From: JAGPCH01 sp039810605
Lineage (GTDB): Bacteria > Bacteroidota > Ignavibacteria > Tepidaquicellales > Tepidaquicellaceae
Reading direction: 5' to 3'
Length of the DNA stretch: 64,000 nt
Assembly: GCA_039810605.1 (NCBI GenBank)
Contig: JBDHXH010000004.1
Coordinates: 1 to 64,000 of the forward strand
The number at the start of each line of letters is the position of its first letter. The first letter of the stretch is position 1. The notes below the pieces were generated by a model. It made no database searches. It worked only from the letters and a program-made list of their open reading frames with translations, and was not told the DNA's origin. The translations under genes and the position numbers were made by a program. This document shows positions 47,401-55,801 of the stretch, in pieces.

Positions 47401-49158
47401 TTAATATTTCCTTTCCATCGGCTGATATCTTGTAACAACCACAGGTTTATAGGCTAATTCGGGACCGTCGCCGTTCCTTTTGAAAGAGAATGTATGCTGC
47501 ATCCAGTTGCTGTCATCGCGTGCAGGAAAGTCTTCGCGGGTATGAGCTCCACGGCTTTCTTTCCTTGCATAGGCTCCATATACTGTTGCTTCGGCATTGA
47601 CCAAAAGATTTCCGAGCTCCATCGCTTCAACCAATTCCGTGTTGAAAATTTTTCCTTTATCTTGAAGAAAAATATTTTTGTATCGTTCTTTTAACTCGTG
47701 CAGCTTGTCTTTCATTTTCTGCAGACCTTCGCTTGTTCTGAATATTCCGCAGTATTCCATCATAGAATTCTGAAGTTCGGTTCTTATTGTTGCAATTCTT
47801 TCACTTCCTCCGCCGCTAAGCAATGATGAGATTAAAGATTTTGTCCTTTCATCATCATCATGATGCATGTCTGTGAAGGCTGCCGTTTTCAGAAATTTGG
47901 TGATTGCTTTTCCCCCTCTTCTTCCGAACACGACGAGATCGAGCAATGAATTTGTTCCGAGTCTGTTTGCTCCGTGCACCGAAACGCAGGCGCACTCTCC
48001 AGCCGCATACAGACCTTTCACTATGGCTCCCTTCTCATTCATGAATACTTCACAATCTGCATTTGTCGGAATTCCGCCCATCGCATAATGTGCAGTGGGT
48101 TGAATCGGGATAGGTTCTTTCGTCGGTTCAACTCCAAGATATGTCCGCGCAAATCCGGTAATCTCCGGCAATTTGTCATCAATGACTTCCTTTCCAAGAT
48201 GCGATACATCCAGCAGAACATAGTCCGTGCCGTCGCTTCCCCGTATGCCTCTGCCTTCCCTGATTTCATTTATTATTGCACGCGATACCATATCCCGCGG
48301 AGCAAGATCCATTACCGTCGGCGCATATCGCACCATGAATCTCTCTCCGTCCTTGTTCTTCAAAATTCCGCCTTCGCCTCTTGCGGCTTCACTCACCAAA
48401 ATTCCTAACTTCCACAATCCTGTTGGATGGAACTGATAAAACTCCATATCCTCAAGCGGAATCCCTGCTCTATACGCTAGAGCGGAACCATCGCCTGTTC
48501 CGACGTGAGCATTTGAAGTGATGCGGAAAACTCTGCCATATCCACCCGTGGCAAACAAAACTGCCTTTGCCTGAAAAATATGAACCTCGCTTGTCGCTAT
48601 GTCCATTGCTATAACGCCTCTGCAGACTCCATCAGTTACAAGCAACTCTGTTACAAAATATTCAGAAAAAAATGTTACCTGATTCTTAATGCAATTTTCA
48701 AAAAGAGTATGCAGCATTACATGACCTGTCCGGTCGGCAGAATAGCATGAACGCTTTACGGGAACTCTTTTTCCATAAGGATCATTTGGGTCAGCCGGTC
48801 TTGTATGACCTCCGAAATTTCTTTGCGCGATCAGTCCTGCATCATTTCTCGAAAAAGGCATGCCCATGTGCTCAAGTTCAATGATCGCCCTTATTGCATC
48901 CCTGCACATTATCTCAATCGAATCCTGATCGCCGAGATAGTCGCTTCCTTTTACCGTATCGAATACATGATTTTCCCAGTTGTCCTCTTCCATGTTGGAA
49001 AGCGCCGCGCATACTCCGCCCTGCGCTGTTCCCGTATGAGAGCGCGGAGGATAAACTTTTGAAATCACGGCGCAAGAATACTCCTTTGGAATTTCTGCTG
49101 CTGCGCGAAGTCCGGCTCCGCCCGCACCGACAATCACTACATCATAAGATTTTATCAT
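47401..49158 (-). CDS. sdhA: Succinate dehydrogenase/fumarate reductase flavoprotein subunit
   Basis: A 585-residue FAD enzyme that oxidises succinate to fumarate or works in reverse. It has the dinucleotide motif 'DVVIVGAGGAGLRAA', the FAD-attachment region 'RSHTGTAQGGVCAAL' with the conserved His, 'FHPTGLW', the active-site 'SEAARGEGGILKNKDGERF' (given in part: EAARGEGGIL), 'HYAMGGIPTN' and 'GECACVSVHGANRLGTNSLLD' (given in part: SVHGANRLGTNS). The C-terminal helical domain is complete. First gene of the sdhA-X-sdhB cluster; 89 bp upstream lies the stop of the trypsin-like/TPR gene. Confidence 0.96.
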   Translation of the reverse strand: MIKSYDVVIVGAGGAGLRAAAEIPKEYSCAVISKVYPPRSHTGTAQGGVCAALSNMEEDNWENHVFDTVKGSDYLGDQDSIEIMCRDAIRAIIELEHMGMPFSRNDAGLIAQRNFGGHTRPADPNDPYGKRVPVKRSCYSADRTGHVMLHTLFENCIKNQVTFFSEYFVTELLVTDGVCRGVIAMDIATSEVHIFQAKAVLFATGGYGRVFRITSNAHVGTGDGSALAYRAGIPLEDMEFYQFHPTGLWKLGILVSEAARGEGGILKNKDGERFMVRYAPTVMDLAPRDMVSRAIINEIREGRGIRGSDGTDYVLLDVSHLGKEVIDDKLPEITGFARTYLGVEPTKEPIPIQPTAHYAMGGIPTNADCEVFMNEKGAIVKGLYAAGECACVSVHGANRLGTNSLLDLVVFGRRGGKAITKFLKTAAFTDMHHDDDERTKSLISSLLSGGGSERIATIRTELQNSMMEYCGIFRTSEGLQKMKDKLHELKERYKNIFLQDKGKIFNTELVEAMELGNLLVNAEATVYGAYARKESRGAHTREDFPARDDSNWMQHTFSFKRNGDGPELAYKPVVVTRYQPMERKY

Positions 49159-49247
49159 TTCAGTTATAAAGTTTGTTTACCTATAAAAAATATTCCTCGT
49201 TATCAAAATTTAATTCACTCCTGAATGAAAGCACATAAACAAATTTC

Positions 49248-50870
49248 TCACTCGTCCATTTCCAAAATTGCTCTATAAAGTGAAATCTTTTTTTGATTTG
49301 ACTCCGGAGTTGCATCGTAAGTATTCTTAAGATCCATATAAGACATTATTGCATCGAGCTTCCTTCCTTCTTTCACGGCAATCATTCCCAGATAATAGTG
49401 CACGTCAGGATTGTAAGAAGCCGTTCCGTTAATCATGAGATCCTTTTCATAAGCAGACTGCAGATATCTCTTTGCAAGTTTGTAATTTTTATTCTTCTCG
49501 TAATAAATTTTACCAAGCTGCGTATATGCATCGGAATAACTCGAATCCAGCGATATCAGTTTTTTGTATTCCTTCACGGCTCTCTTGCTGTCGTTCATCT
49601 GATTGTATAAATTTGCAATCTGATAATATATAAAATATTGTGTCGTGTCCTGCGCAAGCATCTTCTCATAAAACTGTATTGCCTTAGTATAATCTTTTGA
49701 AGTTGAATATGCCGAAGCCAGACTTGACGAAAGAAGATTTAGCAAACTGTCAGACTGAAATTTCAGCCTTATGTCTTTGTATAAATTTTCTGCTTTGTGA
49801 AAGTTATCGGTGAAAACATACAGGTCCAGCAATTCCTGATAAACCGTGAATGTATCCGGCTTTAACTCTATGCATTTCTCAAAATATTTTTCTGCTTTGG
49901 CAAGCTTTATCCTGTTGACTGAATCCTGACGTACAATAAACGTGTCAGTGGTTTTCATCGTGTCTTTCTGCTTTGAAAAATACCAGTCATACGAAAGCTG
50001 CGACTTAAGTCCTGATGCAATCCTATAATTTGAGTTAAACAGACTCTCCTTCTTCTTTCTGTTCAGTTCTTCATTGTCTGTATAGTCTCCTGACGACGCA
50101 GTTTTCACCAGGTCCTTGAATCCATTAATGGCAACTGCAAAATTCAGGTTGCCGTATCCCGCGTACGTATATGAAGTAATTCCTATGACCTCACCCCTTG
50201 AATTAAACAATGCCCCGCCGCTGTTACCGGGAGATATTGCCGCAGTAACCTGTATTACTTTGTCAAATGTTTTTTCTTTGTTCTCGTAAGTTTCCGGATC
50301 GGTGAAATTTACTTTCTCATTCATCCGCGTAGCGGCAACTATACCAGAGGATATCGTATATTCAAATCCAAGCGGACTCCCTATTGCAAACACCTGCTGA
50401 CCTGCTTTCACCTCATCTGAATTCCCGAGTTCAACCGAAGGAAACTTTCTCTCCCCGGAATCCACAATCTTAATTATGGCAAGATCATTCTTTTCGTCAA
50501 CAAGTACCAGCTCTGCCGGATAAAAACTTCCGTCACTCATTTTTACAATCAGACTGTCAATTTTTTCAACGACGTGAAAATTCGTTCCAATGAGACCATC
50601 TTCGGTAATTATGAATCCGCTTCCGTTAAGCACTGTCGTGTCAACGTGGCTATTTGTCAGATAAGAATAATAATTTTTATTATTCATCCATATTGAAATC
50701 AATGCCGGCTTGAATTTTTCGATGACCTGCTCGGCATTTAATTCCCCGGGTTTCTCATCACCGGTTCCATCTGACACTTGTGATGTCGCACTGCCAAGAA
50801 ATCCAATTAATATAAATGCTAAAACACAAAAAAATTTATTCAATATCGCAATCAATAAATTTATATTCAT
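49248..50870 (-). CDS. Secreted trypsin-like (HtrA/DegP-type) protease with TPR repeats, no PDZ
   Basis: A 540-residue protein with an N-terminal signal (hydrophobic residues about 9-30, then 'SQVSDG'). The S1C protease domain has His99 in 'GTNFHVVE', Asp129 in 'EKNDLAIIKI' and Ser217 in 'AISPGNSGGALFN', so the triad is complete. There is no PDZ domain; instead residues about 325-540 hold several tetratricopeptide repeats ('AEKYFEKCIELKPDTFTVYQE', given in part: AEKYFEKCIELKPD; 'AVKEYKKLISLDSSYSDAY'). It is likely a periplasmic quality-control or scaffold protease. It lies 21 bp downstream of the enoyl-CoA hydratase gene on the same strand. Confidence 0.88.
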   Translation of the reverse strand: MNINLLIAILNKFFCVLAFILIGFLGSATSQVSDGTGDEKPGELNAEQVIEKFKPALISIWMNNKNYYSYLTNSHVDTTVLNGSGFIITEDGLIGTNFHVVEKIDSLIVKMSDGSFYPAELVLVDEKNDLAIIKIVDSGERKFPSVELGNSDEVKAGQQVFAIGSPLGFEYTISSGIVAATRMNEKVNFTDPETYENKEKTFDKVIQVTAAISPGNSGGALFNSRGEVIGITSYTYAGYGNLNFAVAINGFKDLVKTASSGDYTDNEELNRKKKESLFNSNYRIASGLKSQLSYDWYFSKQKDTMKTTDTFIVRQDSVNRIKLAKAEKYFEKCIELKPDTFTVYQELLDLYVFTDNFHKAENLYKDIRLKFQSDSLLNLLSSSLASAYSTSKDYTKAIQFYEKMLAQDTTQYFIYYQIANLYNQMNDSKRAVKEYKKLISLDSSYSDAYTQLGKIYYEKNKNYKLAKRYLQSAYEKDLMINGTASYNPDVHYYLGMIAVKEGRKLDAIMSYMDLKNTYDATPESNQKKISLYRAILEMDE

Positions 50871-50891
50871 ACAAACTATACACTTCCTTTC

Positions 50892-51704
50892 TCACTTTCC
50901 TTTCCATTTTGCTTTCCGCTTTTCCACAAATGCTTTCATGCCCTCAAATTTATCTTCGGTAGCAAACAGCAGATAAAAATTCTTCCGTTCAAATTCCAGA
51001 CCGGATTCAATTGTTGAGTCAAACGATTTCAATATGGACTCCTTTGCAAGCTGGACAGCAACTGTTGGTTTCGAGGCAATTTCCTTTGCGAGTTCAATTG
51101 CTTCTTCAAGGTAAATATTGCTTTCAACTACCTTCGTAACAAGCCCGGCAACAAACATATCTTCTGCTGAAAACATTTTTCCCGTGAGTATCATTTCCAT
51201 CGCCCTTGCTTTACCGATTGCTTTGGTCAATCGTTGCGTGCCGCCTGCGCCGGGAATAACCCCGAGATTTATTTCAGGCTGTCCGAACTTTGCGCTTTCG
51301 GCGGCAATAATTATATCGCAAGACATCGCAAGTTCACAGCCGCCGCCGAGGGCAAATCCGCTTACAGCCGCAATTACCGGCTTCTTAATCTTCCGGATTC
51401 TGTCCCATCTTGCAAATTGATCGCGCAACAGCATCTCAATCGCTCCTGCATCAGCCATTTCTTTTATATCGGCACCGGCAGCAAATGCCTTTTGATTGCC
51501 TTTCAGCACCATGCATCCAATCTCTCCATTTTTGTCGCATGATTCAAGAGCCTCGACGACTTCTTTCATCAATTCTATGTTTAATGCATTCAATACATCC
51601 GGACGATTCAATTGAATTAGACCAACCTTAAGCCCGCTGCCGTTTTCAATTTCAGAAACTAAAATATTTTTATATTCCCCGTCGGAGGATTTGCCTTCAT
51701 TCAT
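50892..51704 (-). CDS. Enoyl-CoA hydratase/isomerase family protein
   Basis: A 270-residue crotonase-fold protein. The CoA/oxyanion-hole region reads 'AFAAGADIKEMADA', and both catalytic glutamates of true hydratases are present, in 'GGGCELAMSCDIIIA' and 'KFGQPEINLGVIPGAGGTQRL' (given in part: KFGQPEINLGVIPGAGG). The C-terminus 'FEGMKAFVEKRKAKWKGK' is typical of crotonases. It probably hydrates 2-enoyl-CoA esters in fatty-acid or amino-acid degradation, but no other beta-oxidation gene is nearby. The N-terminus has about 30 residues before the usual first strand. Confidence 0.92.
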   Translation of the reverse strand: MNEGKSSDGEYKNILVSEIENGSGLKVGLIQLNRPDVLNALNIELMKEVVEALESCDKNGEIGCMVLKGNQKAFAAGADIKEMADAGAIEMLLRDQFARWDRIRKIKKPVIAAVSGFALGGGCELAMSCDIIIAAESAKFGQPEINLGVIPGAGGTQRLTKAIGKARAMEMILTGKMFSAEDMFVAGLVTKVVESNIYLEEAIELAKEIASKPTVAVQLAKESILKSFDSTIESGLEFERKNFYLLFATEDKFEGMKAFVEKRKAKWKGK

Positions 51705-51794
51705 TATTTTGGTTGATAAAAATCTTCAGGATTAATGAAGCAAATTACTTACATTGTGCTATAATTACAATGTTAAATGATAATTGAACCGGTA

Positions 51795-51812
51795 GCCGCA
51801 GCTAGTTGCGGC
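51795..51812. repeat. Short inverted repeat in the 51705-51946 gap
   Basis: GCCGCA (51795-51800) and TGCGGC (51807-51812) around GCTAGT. It lies about 90 bp upstream of the enoyl-CoA hydratase start, with a longer palindrome at 51906 in the same gap. There is no T-tract. It may be a REP-like unit or a leader hairpin; nothing more can be said. Confidence 0.45.
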
Positions 51813-51905
51813 ATAGTTGTTTATGAAAATTTAGAAAGCGATTCTTTGTAAGATGAAGGAGGAAGAATGGAAAAATTTGATCATTGTCTGTAAGCATATT
51901 GGCGG

Positions 51906-51932
51906 GTCAAAACCGTTTAAAACGGTTTTGAC
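51906..51932. repeat. 27-bp palindrome, GTTTAAAAC core family (copy 3, different arms)
   Basis: GTCAAAACCGTTT (51906-51918), central A (51919), AAACGGTTTTGAC (51920-51932): perfect 13-bp arms around one base. The outer arm sequence differs from the copies at 22711 and 22840, but length, symmetry, central base and the inner GTTTAAAAC are identical. It lies 14 bp past the stop of the minus-strand SRPBCC gene, again at a gene end, and again lacks a T-tract. Confidence 0.9.
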
Positions 51933-51946
51933 GGCTTTCACGCAGG

Positions 51947-52447
51947 CTATACATTGACAAGAATTCCATCATCTTCATTTGTTTCCCGCAAATCAATTCC
52001 ATGCTCGATGACGGATTTCAGATTTGTAAGAAAAAAAACCCAGCAAGCACAGCAATTAATGTAATTGAAATCATCTTTGACGGCTGACTCCTGATACTTT
52101 TGACTTAACGTGAGGAGAGTTTTCCCGGAGATATTTGTTGAGAGTTTAATCGTAACAATGTACAACGGACTGAATGTAAATTGAAAACATTTGTCTTTCT
52201 CGGATGCAGTGACGATACCTTTGAGCTCATGCTCCTTATTTTTCCATTTCCATAAATACGAATCTCCTTTCTCCGCGACTGCTTCTCCTAATCTGATGCT
52301 CGAATTTCCGTAATAGTAACTTGCATTTCCCATGAACCATTTTGAAATGCCTGATGATGTTGCAATGTAACTGAAAACTTTTTCGCATGCCGCATTGATG
52401 TATATCGCATGCGTAAATGCTTCCATGTTAAAAGTCTTTTCTGTCAC
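51947..52447 (-). CDS. SRPBCC/START-like domain protein (AHSA1 type)
   Basis: A 166-residue protein of the helix-grip fold. It has 'HAIYINAACEKVFSYIATSSGISKWF' at the start (given in part: AACEKVFSYIATSSGISKWF), 'YLWKWKNKEHELKGIV' in the middle and a C-terminal helix 'WVFFLTNLKSVIEHGIDLRE', the layout of the activator-of-Hsp90-homologue-1 family. These proteins bind small hydrophobic molecules or partner proteins. Two adjacent Cys in 'YINCCACWVFF' are noted. It begins about 60 bp downstream of the VOC gene on the same strand. Confidence 0.78.
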   Translation of the reverse strand: MTEKTFNMEAFTHAIYINAACEKVFSYIATSSGISKWFMGNASYYYGNSSIRLGEAVAEKGDSYLWKWKNKEHELKGIVTASEKDKCFQFTFSPLYIVTIKLSTNISGKTLLTLSQKYQESAVKDDFNYINCCACWVFFLTNLKSVIEHGIDLRETNEDDGILVNV

Positions 52448-52510
52448 GGCTGTTCTTCGGGAGTTTCGTTGAAGGGCAAAAATAAAGAGAGTCCTCTTGT
52501 CATCTGAACA

Positions 52511-52903
52511 TTATTTTGTTAACTGAACCAACACAATTTCATTTCCATAAAGATCAAGAAAGTTCAGCGAGATTGCATCTTCTGTAACTTCCGGAGGCTT
52601 TGTCACTTTCACATTATTATCAATAAACTTCTGCGCAAGTTCTTCAAGCATGTCCGTGTATAACACAAATACAGGCTGTCCCGCTGTCTGATTTCCAACA
52701 TTCTTTTTTTGTTCATCCGTTTCGGCTTTCAAAAACCAGACTCCGGCAGTGCTTTCAGAGTTGAATCCTATATGAAGATATCTCCTTCCGAGCTCATCTG
52801 TCAGATCGAAAAATTTTTTGCATCCAAGATTCTCCTCATAAAATTTAAATGCCTCATCATAATCATTTACAAGAATTACAACTCTGCCGAGTTCTGTTTT
52901 CAT
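52511..52903 (-). CDS. VOC-superfamily (glyoxalase-like) protein
   Basis: A 130-residue protein with two beta-alpha-beta-beta-beta units: 'RVVILVNDYDEAFKFYEENLG' (given in part: VVILVNDYDEAFKFYEENLG) opens the first and 'TDMLEELAQKFIDNNVKV' the second. It ends 'LNFLDLYGNEIVLVQLTK', where the Glu in 'GNEIVL' is at the usual metal-ligand position. Members include glyoxalase I, dioxygenases and antibiotic-resistance binders; the specific role is unknown. Single-gene spacing on both sides; the upstream gap 52904-53107 shows no gene. Confidence 0.85.
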   Translation of the reverse strand: MKTELGRVVILVNDYDEAFKFYEENLGCKKFFDLTDELGRRYLHIGFNSESTAGVWFLKAETDEQKKNVGNQTAGQPVFVLYTDMLEELAQKFIDNNVKVTKPPEVTEDAISLNFLDLYGNEIVLVQLTK

Positions 52904-53107
52904 AATTTGAAAAGTTTAATCATGATTATTTGTTAGCGACGCATTTTAGAAATGAAAAGTTTCAATGAAGACCCAAGCTTGTCCGTGAATTTCCGTGTAT
53001 AACTGCGGCAGAAGATAATGTTAATGGTTAAAAAGTGAAATGCAGTCTGCCCATTTCAGGAAGACTCTGTTTCAAAGTTGGTTACTGATCCTCCCGGCGT
53101 GTCCTTA

Positions 53108-54280
53108 TTATTTTGTTTTAAGTTTCAAATCAAGATAATAGTCATCAATCCCAAATTGTGACTTCAAATCTTTTATATTCTTAATATTTGAATCCGTCAC
53201 ATTCGCTGCTTTTTTAACACCGGTTATCATGATATTCTTTGCCGTATGCTCATGCGACACAAATTCAAATACCTTGGTATCATAATCGAAACTCTCTAAT
53301 GTCAGCGCTCGCAGACCATCCGTAAGCATTACTGCAAGCCTGTCTTCAAGTATACCGTGCCGGAAAATGCTTCTTAAAGTCCCGGGAACCTTCAACTTCT
53401 TCCTTAAATATTTGTGACAACACGGAGCAAGAACAATTATTGACGAGTCTGATTCAATCGCCTTGACTATTGCGTCATCTGTTGCCGTATCGCATGCATG
53501 CAGGGCAATCGTAATATCGGCTGCCCTTTTTTCTGCGTTGTATATTTCACTGCTTTCAAATTTAAGCCTCTCAAACCCGCATTGCTCCGCAATCTTACTG
53601 CATTGCGATACAAGTTCCTTCCTCTGTTCAATTCCCGTCAGGAATACTTTTTTCTTCAATGTATTCTCAAAGTAATCATAAAGCGCAAATGTTATGTAAC
53701 TCTTTCCGGATCCCATGTCTGTTATCCTTATCTCATCTTTACCTCGTAGCTCCGAAGCTCTGTATAGTGAATCAACTATTTCTATGAACTTGTCAACTTG
53801 TCTGAACTTGTCATACATTCCCGTCAATACTTTTCCATCCTTCGATGTAACGCCAAGCAAATGAAAATATTTTGCGTATGAATTTATATACCTGTGCTTG
53901 ACTCTGTTGTGTTGCGTATCCTTGTAATTATTTCCTGAATGTTTTCTCTTGTGAAGTATCGGCTTTCCCTTCTTTGAGTAATCAATCGTCAGATCCTTTT
54001 CCGATGTAAACAAGCTTGCGCTGAAAAAATCTTTTCCGGTAATCTCATCAATCAGCCTGATGCCTTTCGCTGTTTCGAAATTTTTAATCTCGTCGCGAGT
54101 CTTATATCTGAATTTAAATGAGAGCTTGTCCTCATTCTTTATTTTTAGAATCGCAGCTTCCGCGTTTTCAAATTCAGGATCGCCTCCTTTGTATTTCCCG
54201 AATTTAATCCTTATAAAGGTTCGCTCCGCAATACTCGCCCTGACTTCAGACATAAAGTCACTCTTCTCTGTTGATATCAT
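53108..54280 (-). CDS. SAM-dependent methyltransferase, METTL25/RRNAD1-like domain
   Basis: A 390-residue protein. The SAM-binding core begins 'IRITDMGSGKSYITFALYDYF', followed by 'LTGIEQRKELVSQCSKIAEQ', 'ITIALHACDTATDDAI' and 'IIVLAPCCHKYLRKKL'. The 'LHACD.ATD...APCCHK' pattern is that of methyltransferase domain PF13679, related to eukaryotic METTL25 and RRNAD1. The first 130 residues are an additional domain ('ERTFIRIKFGKYKGGDPEFE') that I cannot name but which may bind RNA or substrate. A nucleic-acid or protein target is likely by family; the exact target is unknown. It follows the peptidase E-like gene by 34 bp. Confidence 0.8.
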   Translation of the reverse strand: MISTEKSDFMSEVRASIAERTFIRIKFGKYKGGDPEFENAEAAILKIKNEDKLSFKFRYKTRDEIKNFETAKGIRLIDEITGKDFFSASLFTSEKDLTIDYSKKGKPILHKRKHSGNNYKDTQHNRVKHRYINSYAKYFHLLGVTSKDGKVLTGMYDKFRQVDKFIEIVDSLYRASELRGKDEIRITDMGSGKSYITFALYDYFENTLKKKVFLTGIEQRKELVSQCSKIAEQCGFERLKFESSEIYNAEKRAADITIALHACDTATDDAIVKAIESDSSIIVLAPCCHKYLRKKLKVPGTLRSIFRHGILEDRLAVMLTDGLRALTLESFDYDTKVFEFVSHEHTAKNIMITGVKKAANVTDSNIKNIKDLKSQFGIDDYYLDLKLKTK

Positions 54281-54314
54281 AATGTAAATTCAAACTTAAT
54301 GAATTTTCTCAATG

Positions 54315-55502
54315 TCAGTGACTTGCACCGCGCAATCTTCCGGATTTCATTTCTTTCAATATTGCCCTTGCTCCGTTTCCTTTGATAATGTCTCTTACGG
54401 ATTCATTGTCTGCAAATACCTGCCATTCGGTGATAAGGTTGTTCTTTATCTTTGCTCTCCAGGCTGCGGGTATTTCAAATTTATCCGCATCAGTTCTGTC
54501 TTCCGTATTAAAGATCCCTTTTGCTTTTCCGAAAATACCGACTGTGTCATTCGTCAGCAAAGTGTGTCTGATGGTAATTTCATAATCGGGAAACCAGTTG
54601 AAGAATCCTGTCCATGCTTCCTTCATTTCATCCTTTCCCTTTATTACCATTCCAAGTGAGTCGGTAAAAACATGATCTGATGACATCAACTGCTGCATTG
54701 CATCAATGTCATGATCGTTTATTTTTTCAACAAATGAAATTGCTGTCTTTAAGACATCTAGTTCCTGCATGTCATTTATCGTTTCCATCTTGTCGCTCTC
54801 TTTTCCGAGATAAATTTTTTCCAGATGTTCCTCCACAATCTTGTTTCTGACCTTTCTGACTCTGTAAGCATTTGCGGTCGGACGTGATGTGACTACCCGT
54901 ATCAACTGTGAATCCGCAAAATGAAGCGCAGCGCCGTCTTCAACGCCGAAGCCCTCGCCGATTGACCCGTCAAGTATCAGCTTGTGATATTCTCTCTTCA
55001 ACTCTTCTCTGTCTTCATAGTGCGGACAAAAACTTCCGCTAAGTAATCCCAGACAAGGAAGACGCGATAGTGATCCCGGCGCGGGATTTGTTATCCCGTC
55101 CTGAAACCAGCAGATTGCTCCAGCACTCATTCCGGTTAAAATTACCCCGGCATTCCATGCGCGTCTCATCATTTTATCAACACCGAATTTTTTCCACGTC
55201 TCAATTATGAGTTTTGTGTTTCCGCCGCCGACATGTATAATGTCTTTGTCCATTATAAATGATTCAATGTTTCTCGGCGGATGAGTAAGTGCAAGATGCG
55301 AAGGCTCGCATTGCATCTGCTCAAAAAAGTTGTAGAACATATCTCTGTATTCCTTGCCATCGTTGCTCGCTGTTCCCATGAAACAAATCTTCGGTCTCTT
55401 TTTCGGAACAAGATCCAAAACGTACTTGTCAAGCAAGCCATTTTCCGGTTCCATCGAAAACATTCCGCCGCCCAGTGCAACTATTTGTTTTACTTTTCTC
55501 AA
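54315..55502 (-). CDS. Peptidase E-like (S51) domain fused to a SnoaL/NTF2-like domain
   Basis: A 395-residue protein from TTG 55502, which puts 'LRKVKQIVALGGGMFSMEPE' at the N-terminus; the frame is open to 55580 but those codons overlap a repeat region. Residues about 1-240 are a peptidase S51 (alpha-aspartyl dipeptidase/cyanophycinase) domain with 'ICFMGTASND', 'IIHVGGGNT' and the nucleophile Ser in 'ILTGMSAGAICWF', then 'GLLSGSFCPHYEDRE' and 'GVEDGAALHF'. Residues about 255-380 form a SnoaL-like domain ('DVLKTAISFVEKINDHDIDAM', 'DHVFTDSLG', 'WTGFFNWFPDYEITI'), typical of stand-alone small binding or isomerase proteins. The fusion is in frame with no stop. Substrate unknown. Confidence 0.85.
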   Translation of the reverse strand: MRKVKQIVALGGGMFSMEPENGLLDKYVLDLVPKKRPKICFMGTASNDGKEYRDMFYNFFEQMQCEPSHLALTHPPRNIESFIMDKDIIHVGGGNTKLIIETWKKFGVDKMMRRAWNAGVILTGMSAGAICWFQDGITNPAPGSLSRLPCLGLLSGSFCPHYEDREELKREYHKLILDGSIGEGFGVEDGAALHFADSQLIRVVTSRPTANAYRVRKVRNKIVEEHLEKIYLGKESDKMETINDMQELDVLKTAISFVEKINDHDIDAMQQLMSSDHVFTDSLGMVIKGKDEMKEAWTGFFNWFPDYEITIRHTLLTNDTVGIFGKAKGIFNTEDRTDADKFEIPAAWRAKIKNNLITEWQVFADNESVRDIIKGNGARAILKEMKSGRLRGASH

Positions 55503-55582
55503 TGTAAATATGGTTTTGAATTTAATCTCGAACCTAAGATAGCAACGATGATTTGCTTTTTCAGTGGAAATACAAATCAATA

Positions 55583-55690
55583 CTTTGCGAACTTTGCGTG
55601 AAAACTTTTTGAATTATGTTATAGACGGGATTTGAATTATCATCTTGTAAAATATTTCACGCAAAAGCGCAATGGCAGCAAAGTTGCCGG
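55583..55690. repeat. CTTTGCG/CGCAAAG-type inverted repeat pair
   Basis: CTTTGCGAACTTTGCGTGAAA runs from 55583 to 55603 (given as 'CTTTGCG AA CTTTGCG TGAAA' in blocks), and TTTCACGCAAA at 55655-55665 is the exact complement of its last 11 bases. It is followed by degenerate CGCAAAG-like units and a small GGCA...TGCC hairpin to about 55690. The two halves are about 50 bp apart. It lies between the minus-strand peptidase E-like and BNR genes; no other feature was seen in 55503-55801. Confidence 0.6.
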
Positions 55691-55801
55691 ATTTTTTTGA
55701 GACTGCTCCTGATTTATCTTGTTGCGGGAAATTGGAACCGAAAGAAAAAACTATGAATGAATGTTTATAATTTCATGCCTATCATTAGATTTCAAAATTC
55801 T

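Noticed and set aside
49159..49247. Missing sdhC hidden in the gap upstream of sdhA
   Set aside because: The gap is only 89 bp, far too short for a membrane anchor subunit.
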